Below are positions 44,791 through 55,377 of a stretch of 64,000 nucleotides of DNA, in pieces (within the stretch, counting starts at the first letter, position 1; the number at the start of each line of letters is the position of its first letter). The notes beneath the pieces are model-generated. The model did not search any database. It had not been told where the DNA came from and saw nothing but the letters and a program-made list of their open reading frames with translations. This DNA comes from Bryoerythrophyllum caledonicum (Eukaryota > Streptophyta > Bryopsida > Pottiales > Pottiaceae), in contig OZ020517.1 in assembly GCA_963971425.1 (NCBI GenBank), forward strand, positions 22,950,462 to 23,014,461, given 5' to 3'. Made by a program: the position numbers and the translations under genes.

Positions 44791-47270
44791 ATCAACAAAT
44801 AAGTAAGAATACAATAAGAATCCATGAACCTTAAACCTGATGAAAATACAGAGTTCTAATCACATTATAAACAAGGATAAAAGAAAGCATTTTAAGCTAT
44901 CAATATCCATCACAAAATACAAAAACCTCGAATATGTTACTATGTCATAGAAGACATTGACAAAATATACGTCACATTCTATAAAGAATAAAAGTAGTCA
45001 CCACCTAATCACTCAAGAATATGTAATACCCGTCACAATCATGTAAAGAATAGAAAAACGTCCTTGGTCCACTTTAAAATACCCGTTACAATCTATAATG
45101 ACAAACTTAGTCACTCCCAAACACTTAAAAATGTGCTATGCACATCACTACCATGCAAAGAACGGAAAAAACGTCCTTGGTTCATTCTAGAATACCTGTC
45201 ATGACACATAAAAAAACAAAGTAGTCACCAATGTACATACCAAACTATGCAATACCCGTCACGGCATGGAAAACATGGAGAAAAAATAACCGGCTAAAAC
45301 GAAATACCCGTCATTGTGATATGTACCCAAAATATATCACGCACTACTTCTACCTCAACAAAGCATATTTAAACCACCTCACCCTCTCCCATTAAAATAT
45401 CTATCACCATTATAAGAACCCAAAAAACGTCACACCCTCTCCTATTGCAATACCCAAAAAACCCTAAACTCTAAAATAGTCACTCACAATTCTTGTTGCA
45501 ACAAAATCATGCAATTTTGAGTGACTAATCATGCAAAAAACCCTAATTTTAAATTACAAAAACGTGTCAAAATGCATAATTTTGGTAGAAAATGAAAGAG
45601 AAGGTTAAATATTACCTGGTACACGATGGATGCAAATGATTCACGTCCTTGTACCTCCAACAGCTGCAACTCTCAATGATGTCTACGCGCGTTTTTGTGC
45701 TTGTCTTGTCCATCCCGCGGTCATAGGGGGCAAGAGGATCCCACAAGAATAGGCGCCAACGAGGGAGGGGCTGCAATGTTGGAGGGGGAGCTGGGATTCG
45801 CGGTTAGCGTCTGGCCAAGTATCAGTGGGCTGGGTACGGGAGGGGCGGGATACGGGTATACTCAAAGTCAACAGCTCGGGGGCTAGTAAGGGTCTGGGAG
45901 AGAGGATACATGGAATTGGGAGGGGATCATGATGAGTCACGCTTGAGTTGGTGCCGAGCTCGGCTTCTGACGCACACGGGCTTCTGACCCCAGACTGGGG
46001 TTTCTGACGTGCGGGCGGATGAGGGCAGATGGGGCGGCTCCCCCCTTTCGTTGAGTTCTCCCAATGAGGGGGTCAATTTGCCTTGGGCATGTAGAGGAGC
46101 AGATTTTCTTGCCGAACCTATTGGCGTGGTCCTTCGTGCATTCAGTGGACATGCTCTTAGGCACAACGCCCAATTAGATAAAACAAATTAGCTATTCAAA
46201 GACCTATGGGAATGTGATAGCCTCTATGCATTGAGTAGAATTGTTGACCTCATCTTCCTTACCCTTTGTTGCCAAAAATTTTAAAAAGAAAAAGTTTTCC
46301 ATTATGTGTCCAAAAAACAACAAGTAAAATAACCCATTCCTTGTGTATACACATCCATTTGATGATAATTCATGAAATTGAAGATGAAAATAGTAGATAT
46401 TGATTTTATTAGAGTTTTTTTAATTCAAGGAAATAATGATTAAATAGATATTGGTAATTACTAAATTGAACCTCTTGTTTGGCGTATGCTATACTTATAA
46501 TATTCATAAGTTTTATTTAGACATATGTAGTATCGGTTGATGATGATTTTTCCTCTTGATTCGTCTAGTTGTTGTAGCGATTGAAGGCACAAAATCACTA
46601 ATGAAAAGATGGTGTGACATGACCAACCAATATACCAAATAGTAGCAAACTATACTTTATGACGGTGTTTTTGGAGTTGTACAGGAATCACTTTCTTAGC
46701 TAGAAATTACATTCGAATAGAGCTAGTCATAGAGTGAGGGATCAAACTTTCAAAGGCCCTTTAATTGTGTATTGTTTAAAGTCAAGGGATTTGCCATGGA
46801 GTTTACGATGTGGTTTTACAAGCCGTTGGCATTTATCGAATGTAGGTATAGAGAACATGGTTAGGTTGGGGAGGGAGGCCCTGTTATGTGCTTTTCCATT
46901 GCTTGTGCCAAATGGACACGCTAACAAAAAACTTGGATGAAAAGTACCTCCATTGTTCTAAATTTCTTAGAAAATCATGAACAATAGTGTTAGTTTTGAA
47001 GACACACTAATTTTTTTTGGGTGGATCTATGTTTGGCAAAATGCTATCATGAGATTGCTTAGTTTTTTATTAAGTACTTGGTGGCTTGTGAGTTGTCTAC
47101 AAACTAAAAACAATCTTGTTTGGCATTAGTTGGTGTAAGTTTGGTATGTTAAGGGTGGAGAATTATATCTTGAGGAGCTCATTATATTGATGAAAAGTTT
47201 CCCGTTGGCATGTAGGTATGTAGTGGAAAGATTTTAACACATAAAGAACAAGTTGCTCCTTGGGGGGACA
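44791..47270. other. Gene-poor stretch; upstream region of the pseudogene
   Basis: 44900-45300 contains five to six loose repeats of an aatacccgtca-type phrase at 60-80 bp spacing. 45650-46180 is GC-rich with overlapping frames on both strands, resembling an old promoter or CpG-rich leader, without domain motifs. Nothing else supported. Confidence 0.4.
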
Positions 47271-47276
47271 TTTTCC

Positions 47277-48115
47277 TTTTGGGCAGGTTCCTATAATGTC
47301 AATGTTAAATTACAAAATTTTGAATTATTTCATGATGTACCATAGTATAAGCTTCATGAGAATATACTTTGTTTTTCACATCACACTTTTAGAATAAAAG
47401 TTATGTAATTCTAAGTGCAAATTGTTGGACTTTCTTTTTCTTGAACAACTCCTGAAATTTTGCTACGACCTTCTACAAACGTAGAATTTTCCTTACAAAT
47501 ACACGGTATTTATTTTTTTAGATTGTAAAATGTTTTGTGTCTTTAGTGTAAAATAGTATAAAGCCCAAGTCAAACATTTTACACATTGCCGGGCACAGTA
47601 ACAAAAGAACTTCTTCATTTCTACATATAAACCTAGATATTTTGATGTTTTAAATTTTTTATTTTTTACTACTACAAAATGTGCTGTAAAATTTCTTCTA
47701 AACCATTTGAATTTGAATTCTATAACAAAATCAATCCTCAAAAAATGGTAATTTTTGAACCATTGTTCCTTGCACACGATTGATTTGAATATGCTACACG
47801 CATCTCTCACCTCTAAAAATGGGTGTACAAGCAATTGCCATCATCTAGAACACAATGTTATAAGATTCAGACGCAGAGGAATGCAAACATTTGATACTAG
47901 CCAGTGAAGCCAAAAGAAACCACTTTCTTCAATCCGAACACTATAATCTTCCAATCCATGCGGTCAAAATTAATGAAATTTTGTGAGCATGTTGTTACAC
48001 CAGCCTAAATTTAGATCCCAAGGTTACCAAAAATAAAAGTATTTCCCCCCCTTATCCACCCTCTACACTAAAAATAGGGCAACTTCAAAGAGTTTCTTTT
48101 CCAGTGAAAACACTC
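47277..48115 (-). mobile_element. Degraded long-family TTAA-type element
   Basis: gggcaggttcctataatgtc at the left, then ctttagtgtaaaa, aagtcaaacattt, tttgaatatgctac, ctctaaaaatgg and ccaatccatgcggtcaaa in family order. The ends are eroded. Confidence 0.6.
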
Positions 48116-48132
48116 AAGGAGCGTTCGCACGT

Positions 48133-48282
48133 AAGGGACCACATCCAAAATTTAGAGGAGCCTCTACTCCATTGATTCAAAATTGCCAAGATGAACTTTT
48201 TGAAAGTGCAAATTTTGGCCATGGAGACCGTAGTCAAAGTGAAAAGTATGTCCCCCCCAAAAGACACTTGATCCTTTAGGGG
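48133..48282 (+). mobile_element. Short-family TTAA-type MITE, internal deletion
   Basis: aagggaccacatccaaaatt and agaggagcctctactccattg on the left, gacacttgatcctttagggg on the right. The diagnostic central core is missing. Confidence 0.6.
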
Positions 48283-48959
48283 TAAGGGGATGAAGACAAG
48301 GAGGTGGTCTCAAGTCGAGTGTGGTCCCTACCAAGTAACTTCCAATGTTTCTCTCTGAACTCAATATCCACAACCAACTGTTTTTTTTTGCCGAAGATGG
48401 AACTAGACAAGATTTTCACCAGCCTGAGACAAAAAGATGCTTTTACCAGGGGACACCAAAAAGGAGCGCGGCACTTTCACCGAGTATAGTAGCAAAGCCG
48501 GATCGCAGCACGCTACAGTAATGCCAATCATAAGACGCCAAACCAAAAGATCTGCCATGATGCAGGCTGAAAAACGCAAGCGACGTTGCAGTTCATCTCC
48601 TGCTGTAATGTAATTCCACTCCCCTCATCACTCATACACGACCAGAATCATCTGGCAACACTACCGTATGTCCCACGTATCACAGCAACCGCTACAATAC
48701 AAACCAGGTGATTAACACTGGAAAAAAGCTCACTGATTATGTTGAAACATGACAACACATGAGCAAGGTAGAGATACGAGAACTCATCATAACCCGGTTT
48801 ATAATATGAATGGAGGCTCCTTGATGAGAGCCGGTCATGAGAAAATGCATGTTGAGTTTCTGGAAAAAAGACAGTGAGGGAGAGAGGAAGCAACCCGATC
48901 CCAGGTGTTCGGGGAGCTTGTAAGGGAGGGAACCTGGGGGCCCTCCTCCGCATGAAAAA

Positions 48960-49350
48960 GGCGGCAGGAAGGGAGGGAGAAGGAAGCTAGCTAGCTGGGG
49001 GCAGGGCTCGGGCAGCAGCGAGGAAGGAAGAGGCAGCAGCAGCAGCAGCGCGAGAGAGCGAGAGAGTTGGTGTGGGGAGGCGTGTACCCCGACAAGACGG
49101 CTCCTGCTTTTGGATGCATCCTGGGGCCCTTTTATAATCCACGCCACCTCCCGCCGTCCTCCTAATCTGCTGCTGCTGCTGCCTGCTTCCCCTCTCATTG
49201 AAGAGCGGCCTGATCATCATCATCATCATCATCATCATCGCCGAGCTGTGCTGACAATCATTCCAGTTGCTGCTGCTGCTGCTGGCTGCTTTGATCTGTG
49301 ATCTGCACTGGAGTGTCTGTCTGAGGAGGTGGTGAACGTCGTCATCGAGG
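48960..49350 (+). promoter_or_regulatory. Microsatellite-rich region, possible distal leader of the NAC gene
   Basis: GC-rich with (CAG/CTG)n at 49035-49050, 49169-49183 and 49266-49284, and (CAT)n at 49215-49240. A TTTATAAT motif at 49130 and a gtatgtgt donor-like site at 49350 would allow a leader exon spliced to the NAC start about 2 kb on. This is inference from composition only. Confidence 0.25.
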
Positions 49351-51345
49351 TATGTGTATTGTAGTCGTCGTCGTGTATGAGTATCTTGCGGAAATCTAGA
49401 CATTTTTCCAGGTGGGAGAGTGTTCCAGGGGAAGTGGTTTGGTTTTGTTTCTCTAGTTGTTTGTGTTTGGTGTGGTTTTGGCTTGATGAGACTGATCATG
49501 AGGTCGAAAGTCGAGTCTGCATTCGCGATGGTAGTTCTAGAGACGTTTACAGGTTCTTCGTGGAGAGGGTAGTTTCTTCAGTTGGTTCGCATTCCCTGTT
49601 GTTCGTTCGGTTTACAAATGTTGTTTGTCTTACCTGCAACTCACACTAGAACACTTCTAGCTTGATCTTTTTTTGGTTTGGTTTTCTTGGTCTCTCAGTA
49701 GCTACATGCGATCCTCCAGCCCAGATATTGCCGCTCCTATATTAAGCCTGATCCAGAATCGAGCCCCCAGAACGCACACACTGAAACTAATCTAGAGCCT
49801 CACACAGGGACACATGACGTCTTTCCCACTTACACACTTAGAACAAAGAGAGTCATCATCATCCCTCTCTCGCAGGCACACAGAACCTCGTTCTGGACCG
49901 TTACAAGGATAGCTTGCGCCATTCCGGAATGGGTGTCGGTTCGGAACACGACTCGTTACTAGAGGTCCTACACGATATCATGATGTTGTTGTTGTTGTTC
50001 ATGATCCATGATTCCGTGACAGAATGATAGTGATGATGGTGAAGCCACCAGAGCAGCTGAGAGAGAGTTAAGATATCAACTAGTCTATGTTATAGCCCTG
50101 GAAGCAGCTAGTGGCTAGCCTGACATATGATCCAGTCCATGTTGCTGCTGCCAACTGGTACTCTTCTGGTACCAGTACGAGTAGCTCTGATCCATGTTCG
50201 TGCGTCCTTTTTTTTCCTCTCTCCCAAACCGCGTCGCCTCGGGATCTGCTGTCGCTCTTTCGTACCAGAACGGTAGTTAATCATGTTAGTCTTCTGCGCG
50301 TGGAAGCGTTGCCCCACGTTTCTCGCGCCCGAAGTTCATGTATATTTTACTGTGGTCCAATCCAACCAGGTCTTTCGAGAAAGAATTATCGGAGGTTTTT
50401 AATAAGTCCAGCTGTGGATGATTAGAGCTTCCGGGAATCGTTCGGTGAAGTGTGTGGACTCATCTACCGGCCATGACGCTGAGTCACTCGGAGAATCTAG
50501 ACACTAAAACTAATCTTTATTTAACCACGACCTCTGATTCTTACATACATGCAGAGAGAGTCATGACCCAGTCGCGGTGCTAGAATGTTCAGAAGAGGTG
50601 GGAACTGGAAGCGCTTTCGGTCACTGCTGATCTCATGTAACCACCGACCTCCTAGCCAGTAGCTTCCCCCCAAAGAAGAGGACATGATCTGCATGTTGGT
50701 TGATTAAGAGGTCCGAAGCTCCAGAACGCGTTCCACATTCTAGCTTCCACGTAACTCTGAACGGAAAAGTGAGCCAATCAGAAACCTCCTAGAGAAAGGC
50801 ACCCTTGAAAAGTTTTCCAGCCTACCGCTTATGATGGAGTAAATAATTGCCTAGTAAGTTCGTCTGATTAGCGGTAATGACAGTGCGCTAATTTCAGCGA
50901 GAGGCTCGTGGGTTAAGGGTGGTGGTACTGTTTGACTGTCTGCACAGCGGCCGACGCATGTTCTGAGGATATTATGAGACCCGGTTCTTCCTCGTGAAGC
51001 TTTGCGCATTCTCAATAGTTCTATCTGTGTCTGTACCGCTACTGCTCGCAGCAGACAGTAGTTCCAGTCGGCCCTCTTATCATCGGTAGGTGAAGCCGGT
51101 TCTGGATCCCCAAGATGATAAGAGGAGGAGCCGGGAACCAGTCGGATCGTCTTGTCTTTTCCTCTGCACGGTTCTCGAGGAGGATTTTCTTCACGGGTTT
51201 GGAATTCGAGGCTGTTTGTGCACTGGAACTAGAGTCGTAGCTAGCGCGTGTAAGTGGAGTCGGCAGAGCGTGTTCTGAACAACGTTGTGGACTGTTGCGG
51301 AGGACAGTTGGTGTTGTGTTGTTTCGGAGAAGAGCTGTTAGCGAG
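49351..51345. other. Upstream region of the NAC gene
   Basis: Mixed composition, with overlapping short frames on both strands and no domain motifs. A CT/TC-rich stretch and a moderately GC-rich block from 51040 directly precede the NAC start, as expected of a leader. Possible 5' UTR intron. Confidence 0.35.
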
Positions 51346-52915
51346 ATGAGCCAGCTCTCGGGGAAAGTGCCGGTGGGGTTTCGGTTCCACCCCACAGATG
51401 AGGAGCTCGTGGGCTATTACTTGCCGAAGAAGGTCGGCAACATGAAGATCGACCTCGACCTCATCCGGGACCTGGATCTCTACAAGCTCGAGCCCTGGGA
51501 TCTGCAAGGTAAGGTCGAAGAATCATAGTCGTCGTGAAGCTAACCCACTGCACTAGACTGATTGTGTTGGAGGTTGAGGGTTTGCTGACGACGACGACGA
51601 CTTTGTGGTGGTGGTCGTGTGTTGTAGAGCTTTGTAAGATTCAGGCGGATGCGAATGAGAAGCAGACGGACTACTACTTCTTCAGCCGCAAGGACCGGAA
51701 GTACCCGACGGGCAACCGCGCGAACCGCGCCACCACCCAGGGCTTCTGGAAGGCGACGGGGCGCGACAAGCCCATCCACACCAAGCTCATGGTGCAGGGC
51801 GCCGTGATCGGAATGCGCAAGACGCTCGTCTTCTACCAGGGCCGTGCCCCACACGGCGCCAAGACCGACTGGATCATGCACGAGTTCCGCCTCGACGACG
51901 GCCCCGGACGCCCCGCCCATGTAAGAAGTTACCTAACTCAAGCGCACCGGAGAGAACCGGGGAGTTTGGCTGTGAGTTGCAAATCTATTCAAGGTGGATT
52001 TTCCTCATTGAAGGACCAACGAAGCTACTCCCGATGTGCACAGGGCCTAAAGCATTGTGTAATCTTACCGAATGGGAACCATCAAGCGTCATTAACGCAG
52101 CCAAAACTCTCATCTAGGTAGCTCTAGAGCTATCTAGAAATTGGTTTTGGCTGCGTTAGTGATGCTCGGTGGTCCCCATTCGGTAAGATTGCACAATGCT
52201 TTAGGCCCTCTGCACATCGGGAGTAGCTTCGTGGGTACTTCAATGAGGAAAATCCACCTTGAATAGATTTGCAACTCACAGCCAAACTCCGGATTCTCGC
52301 CGGAGAATTACTAAACTTATTCTAACTTCACATTTGATCTGACACACACTCCTCCTACCTGTTCAGGATGACGGCGGTTGGGTGGTGTGCCGGGTGTTCA
52401 AGAAGAGCAAGAACCTGCTCAAGATGAAGTTGGTCCCGGAGCGCGCCACCGTCTCCTACGAGGAGTCCGCGCAGATGGGCCTTCTCCCGGAGCCCATCGG
52501 CTCGCCCGAGATTCTCTCGAACTCCGCCCGGTTCGCGTACCCGGGCGAGTTCGTGAAGCGCGAGGTGATCAACCTGGACGATTACCAGCCAAACCAGTAC
52601 CTGAACTCGCTCCAGGCCTCGGACCAGTCCCAGATCCGGTCCTATCTCACGCGCACCATGAGCATGAAGCGTCCTGAGGACGTCGGGTTCTACCTGAACT
52701 CGTCGTACCAGCCTGAGGCCGGCGGCGAACCGCAATTCGAAGACTCGCCGTCGATCTCCGGGCTGGAGAGTGTGGACTGGCAATCGCTCCTGCAGGACCC
52801 GGTGGCGAAGGGCGACCCGGTGGCGCTCGTGCAGCTCAAGCGCCAGAACTCCGACATGTTCTCGTCGCTGGACCTCTGGAACTACACCCAAGTCGCCCAA
52901 CAACAACAGCTGTGA
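51346..52915 (+). CDS. NAC-domain transcription factor of the VNS (VND/NST/SMB) type, 334 aa
   Basis: Nuclear DNA-binding regulator. Exons 51346-51508, 51628-51920 and 52367-52915 join in phase. All five NAC subdomains are present: A ([20 protein letters not shown]), B ([20 protein letters not shown]), C ([20 protein letters not shown]), D ([20 protein letters not shown]) and E ([12 protein letters not shown], ending at residue 165). Subdomain D and EPWDLQ are typical of VNS proteins, which control wall thickening and cell-death programmes in vascular plants and water-conducting or supporting cells in mosses. The C-terminal half is acidic and Gln/Ser-rich with a WQ-type motif ([10 protein letters not shown], about 288-297), as in VNS activators. 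The start ATG is the only one before subdomain A in frame; an upstream open stretch lacks ATG. Intron positions (after EPWDLQ and before the E block) match the family norm. Subfamily placement is inference. Confidence 0.93.
51961..52290 (+). repeat. Near-perfect hairpin, 148-bp arms, in intron 2 of the NAC gene
   Basis: The left arm 51961-52107 and the right arm 52143-52290 are reverse complements with about ten mismatches; examples of paired words are ggagtttggctgtgagttgc and gattttcctcattgaag. The 35-base loop holds a smaller palindrome (tagctctagagcta). The transcript would form a long double-stranded stem within the intron. Confidence 0.93.
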
Positions 52916-55377
52916 GTCCAGAAACAACACTCATCTGGAGCTAGCGCACTCTAATCCAAACATCCCCCGTCATCAGTCTCATGGCGAACACAATACTGTA
53001 CATGAAGACGATCAGATCAAGAAGCGCCAGAGAGATCACGGCCTGAAGGGAGCATCCACTTACTTGCACAGGCGTCGATCATCGGGGAGAGATGAATCAA
53101 AATGAACACGATGGATGTGCAGATCGATCCCTTCCGTGTAGAAATCTGAAGAAACACGCATGGTACAGAGTCTAGTGTCATAGTTGCATACATTTTGTGT
53201 GTGGAGAGATCTTGCATTATAGAGGTGTTTCTGAGAGACCGAGGTCTCTTTGTGAGTGGTCAGCTGTGAGTTCTGATCCAGTACTACTGCCAGAAGTCAG
53301 CCAGGTTTACAGATTCAGGTTTACAGATACAGATTTTCAGACTGTTAATAATTACTTTGTACACAGCACACGACGTCTTATCATGGTCGATCCTCGAGAT
53401 TATGCGAGGATGGTTTTCCCCTGGTTGATTTTTCCACACATTGTGGATCATATTATTCTTTTCTTGTATCAATATATCACCCGCATATACAGTCATGCAT
53501 CATTAGTTTCATGTCCAGAATATACAGCATCTTACTTCTTGCATTTTACACCCTTTCTGTCATTCCACTCTGTGTAGATTACAGTTGATCTCCATACTGT
53601 CGGTAATAAATAAATATATATATATGGTTTGTATGTGAAGACCTTGAGCTACTGATTTGTAAATTCATCTACTTTGCTCCAATAGTAGATGGAATGCTTA
53701 GAAAGAGGACAAGTTTGTGAATAAGATGGAACAGGTCAAGTGGGGATCGTTCAATAAGATGCATCGTACACTGACTTACATGCGAGTGCAAGTTGAGCGC
53801 TCATTTATGACAATACCATGGGCAAAAGTGCGTTAAAGTTGTGCGTGAGATCTATGGAGATGCGCCGATGCAATTGATGATGGAGCCTGCTTGAGGTGCA
53901 AGCAAGGAAAGGCAGCCTGCCCCGGCTTGCACTGGGAGTAACGGATTCTGTGGCGTGGCGCTCACTCTTTCCTCAAGCTGCCTTGATAGCGTTACGACGT
54001 CGTCGTCGTGGTGGTAACGATCTCGTCTCCTCAAGCTAAGGCCTGTTGCGACGTCAGCAACTCCTTGCAAGCCGGGGCGCACGATCACAGGACTAACTTA
54101 CTTCTCACACGAGAAGTTTCACACGCACAAGTCATTTCTTCCGCGTATTTTATATTGCAAGGCTGACGCAGCATTCCAGAAAACTAGCATACTTTATTTC
54201 AGGGTTTATGAAACTAAAAAAAGTTGGAGGTACCTGCTCGATTTAGCTATCGAGGATTATAAATATGTGAATATTTTGAACTTGGAGGTAACGGACGATT
54301 TGGTTCTAGTACTGCAATTTTAAATACTCGTAAATTACTGATTGACTTCTCCACTGCATGCACGTGAATTACGACAGAGTATTTCAGCCATGTTGAGATT
54401 AGTTGATTTTATAATTTTCTAGTTAACTCTAGATGGGCGTTTCTCAACGCTATTGAAAGTAGTGCGTCATTAGCAAGGTTACACTTTTAAGCGCAAGGCT
54501 GAGTCGTTCACGTACCTCAGGAAACACTCTCTGGATATGAAATGTTGTGTATATTTTGAACCCATTTTGAACATCGAATGCTCATTTTGGCCTTTTTTTC
54601 AAGCCACTTTAGAGGGGCATTGATTGGATGGATTATACCAGAGCCGCCTCAAACTTAACGTTGACACATCATGTATACCCTTCAATAGCCTGGAGAGATG
54701 TTGATACCGTTGAATACTACTTTATTGGTGTATGACAGTAACCATATTCGCCGAAATAACATGGAGTTATGTGCACTCAAATGGACGGGTTTATCTACAG
54801 GCTCTAATTTTCTACAAGCTGCATTTGGTCAACAGAATAAGAAAACATGTTGTCATGACCTTTTCACAGATGATCTTTTTTTTTTAATAGACCTCCACAT
54901 GTAACAAGGAGCACCTGGTACCTTAAATAAGGTGCCCATCTTGTGTAGAGGAAGCAGGATGATTGCCACACAAGATTGTCTACAATTCGCAGCCGCCATC
55001 ACCTGGCACAGCCAAAAAAAACAACAATCAAAAGACGGCTAAAGTGTCCAAGCTACATGTAAAGCCCTTGAGTACAATTCACAACTCCGCTGGCTATTAT
55101 ACGTCACAGAGAACCTCCATATACAAGCAGACGATAGTTGGTTCCAAAAGCGAACTAACCAACTTCAGGAGCAACAGGATACCAAAATCTCTTAAAGTTA
55201 TGTCAAACCTAAGCACAATAAGATCTCTTCATGTTGATTCAGCATTTCTACATATTCTCAAACGAACGGAAATGGGAGGAGCTCTACCCAACTTTCAACA
55301 CCATAGGTACCTGAAACTTGCCAGCCTTCTGTAAAAAGAGATCTCCATTTCGTCAGCAAAAATATGACCAAAAAGCT
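52916..55377. other. 3' flank of the NAC gene and intergenic region up to U11/U12-35K
   Basis: 3' UTR probably to about 53650 (aataaat at 53606). 53850-54090 is GC-richer without domains. 54940-55377 likely contains the 3' UTR of the minus-strand gene. No other gene supported. Confidence 0.4.

Noticed and set aside
45683..46191. Several overlapping open frames on both strands in a GC-rich patch
   Set aside because: GC-rich composition lowers stop frequency; no motifs or splice-phase consistency on either strand.
48737..49499. Minus-strand protein genes of 100-170 codons
   Set aside because: Composed largely of translated CAG, CAT and CT microsatellites, overlapping one another in different frames, without domain motifs.
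52355..52930. 191-codon minus-strand frame opposite the NAC C terminus
   Set aside because: It is the antisense shadow of GC-biased codons in NAC exon 3.
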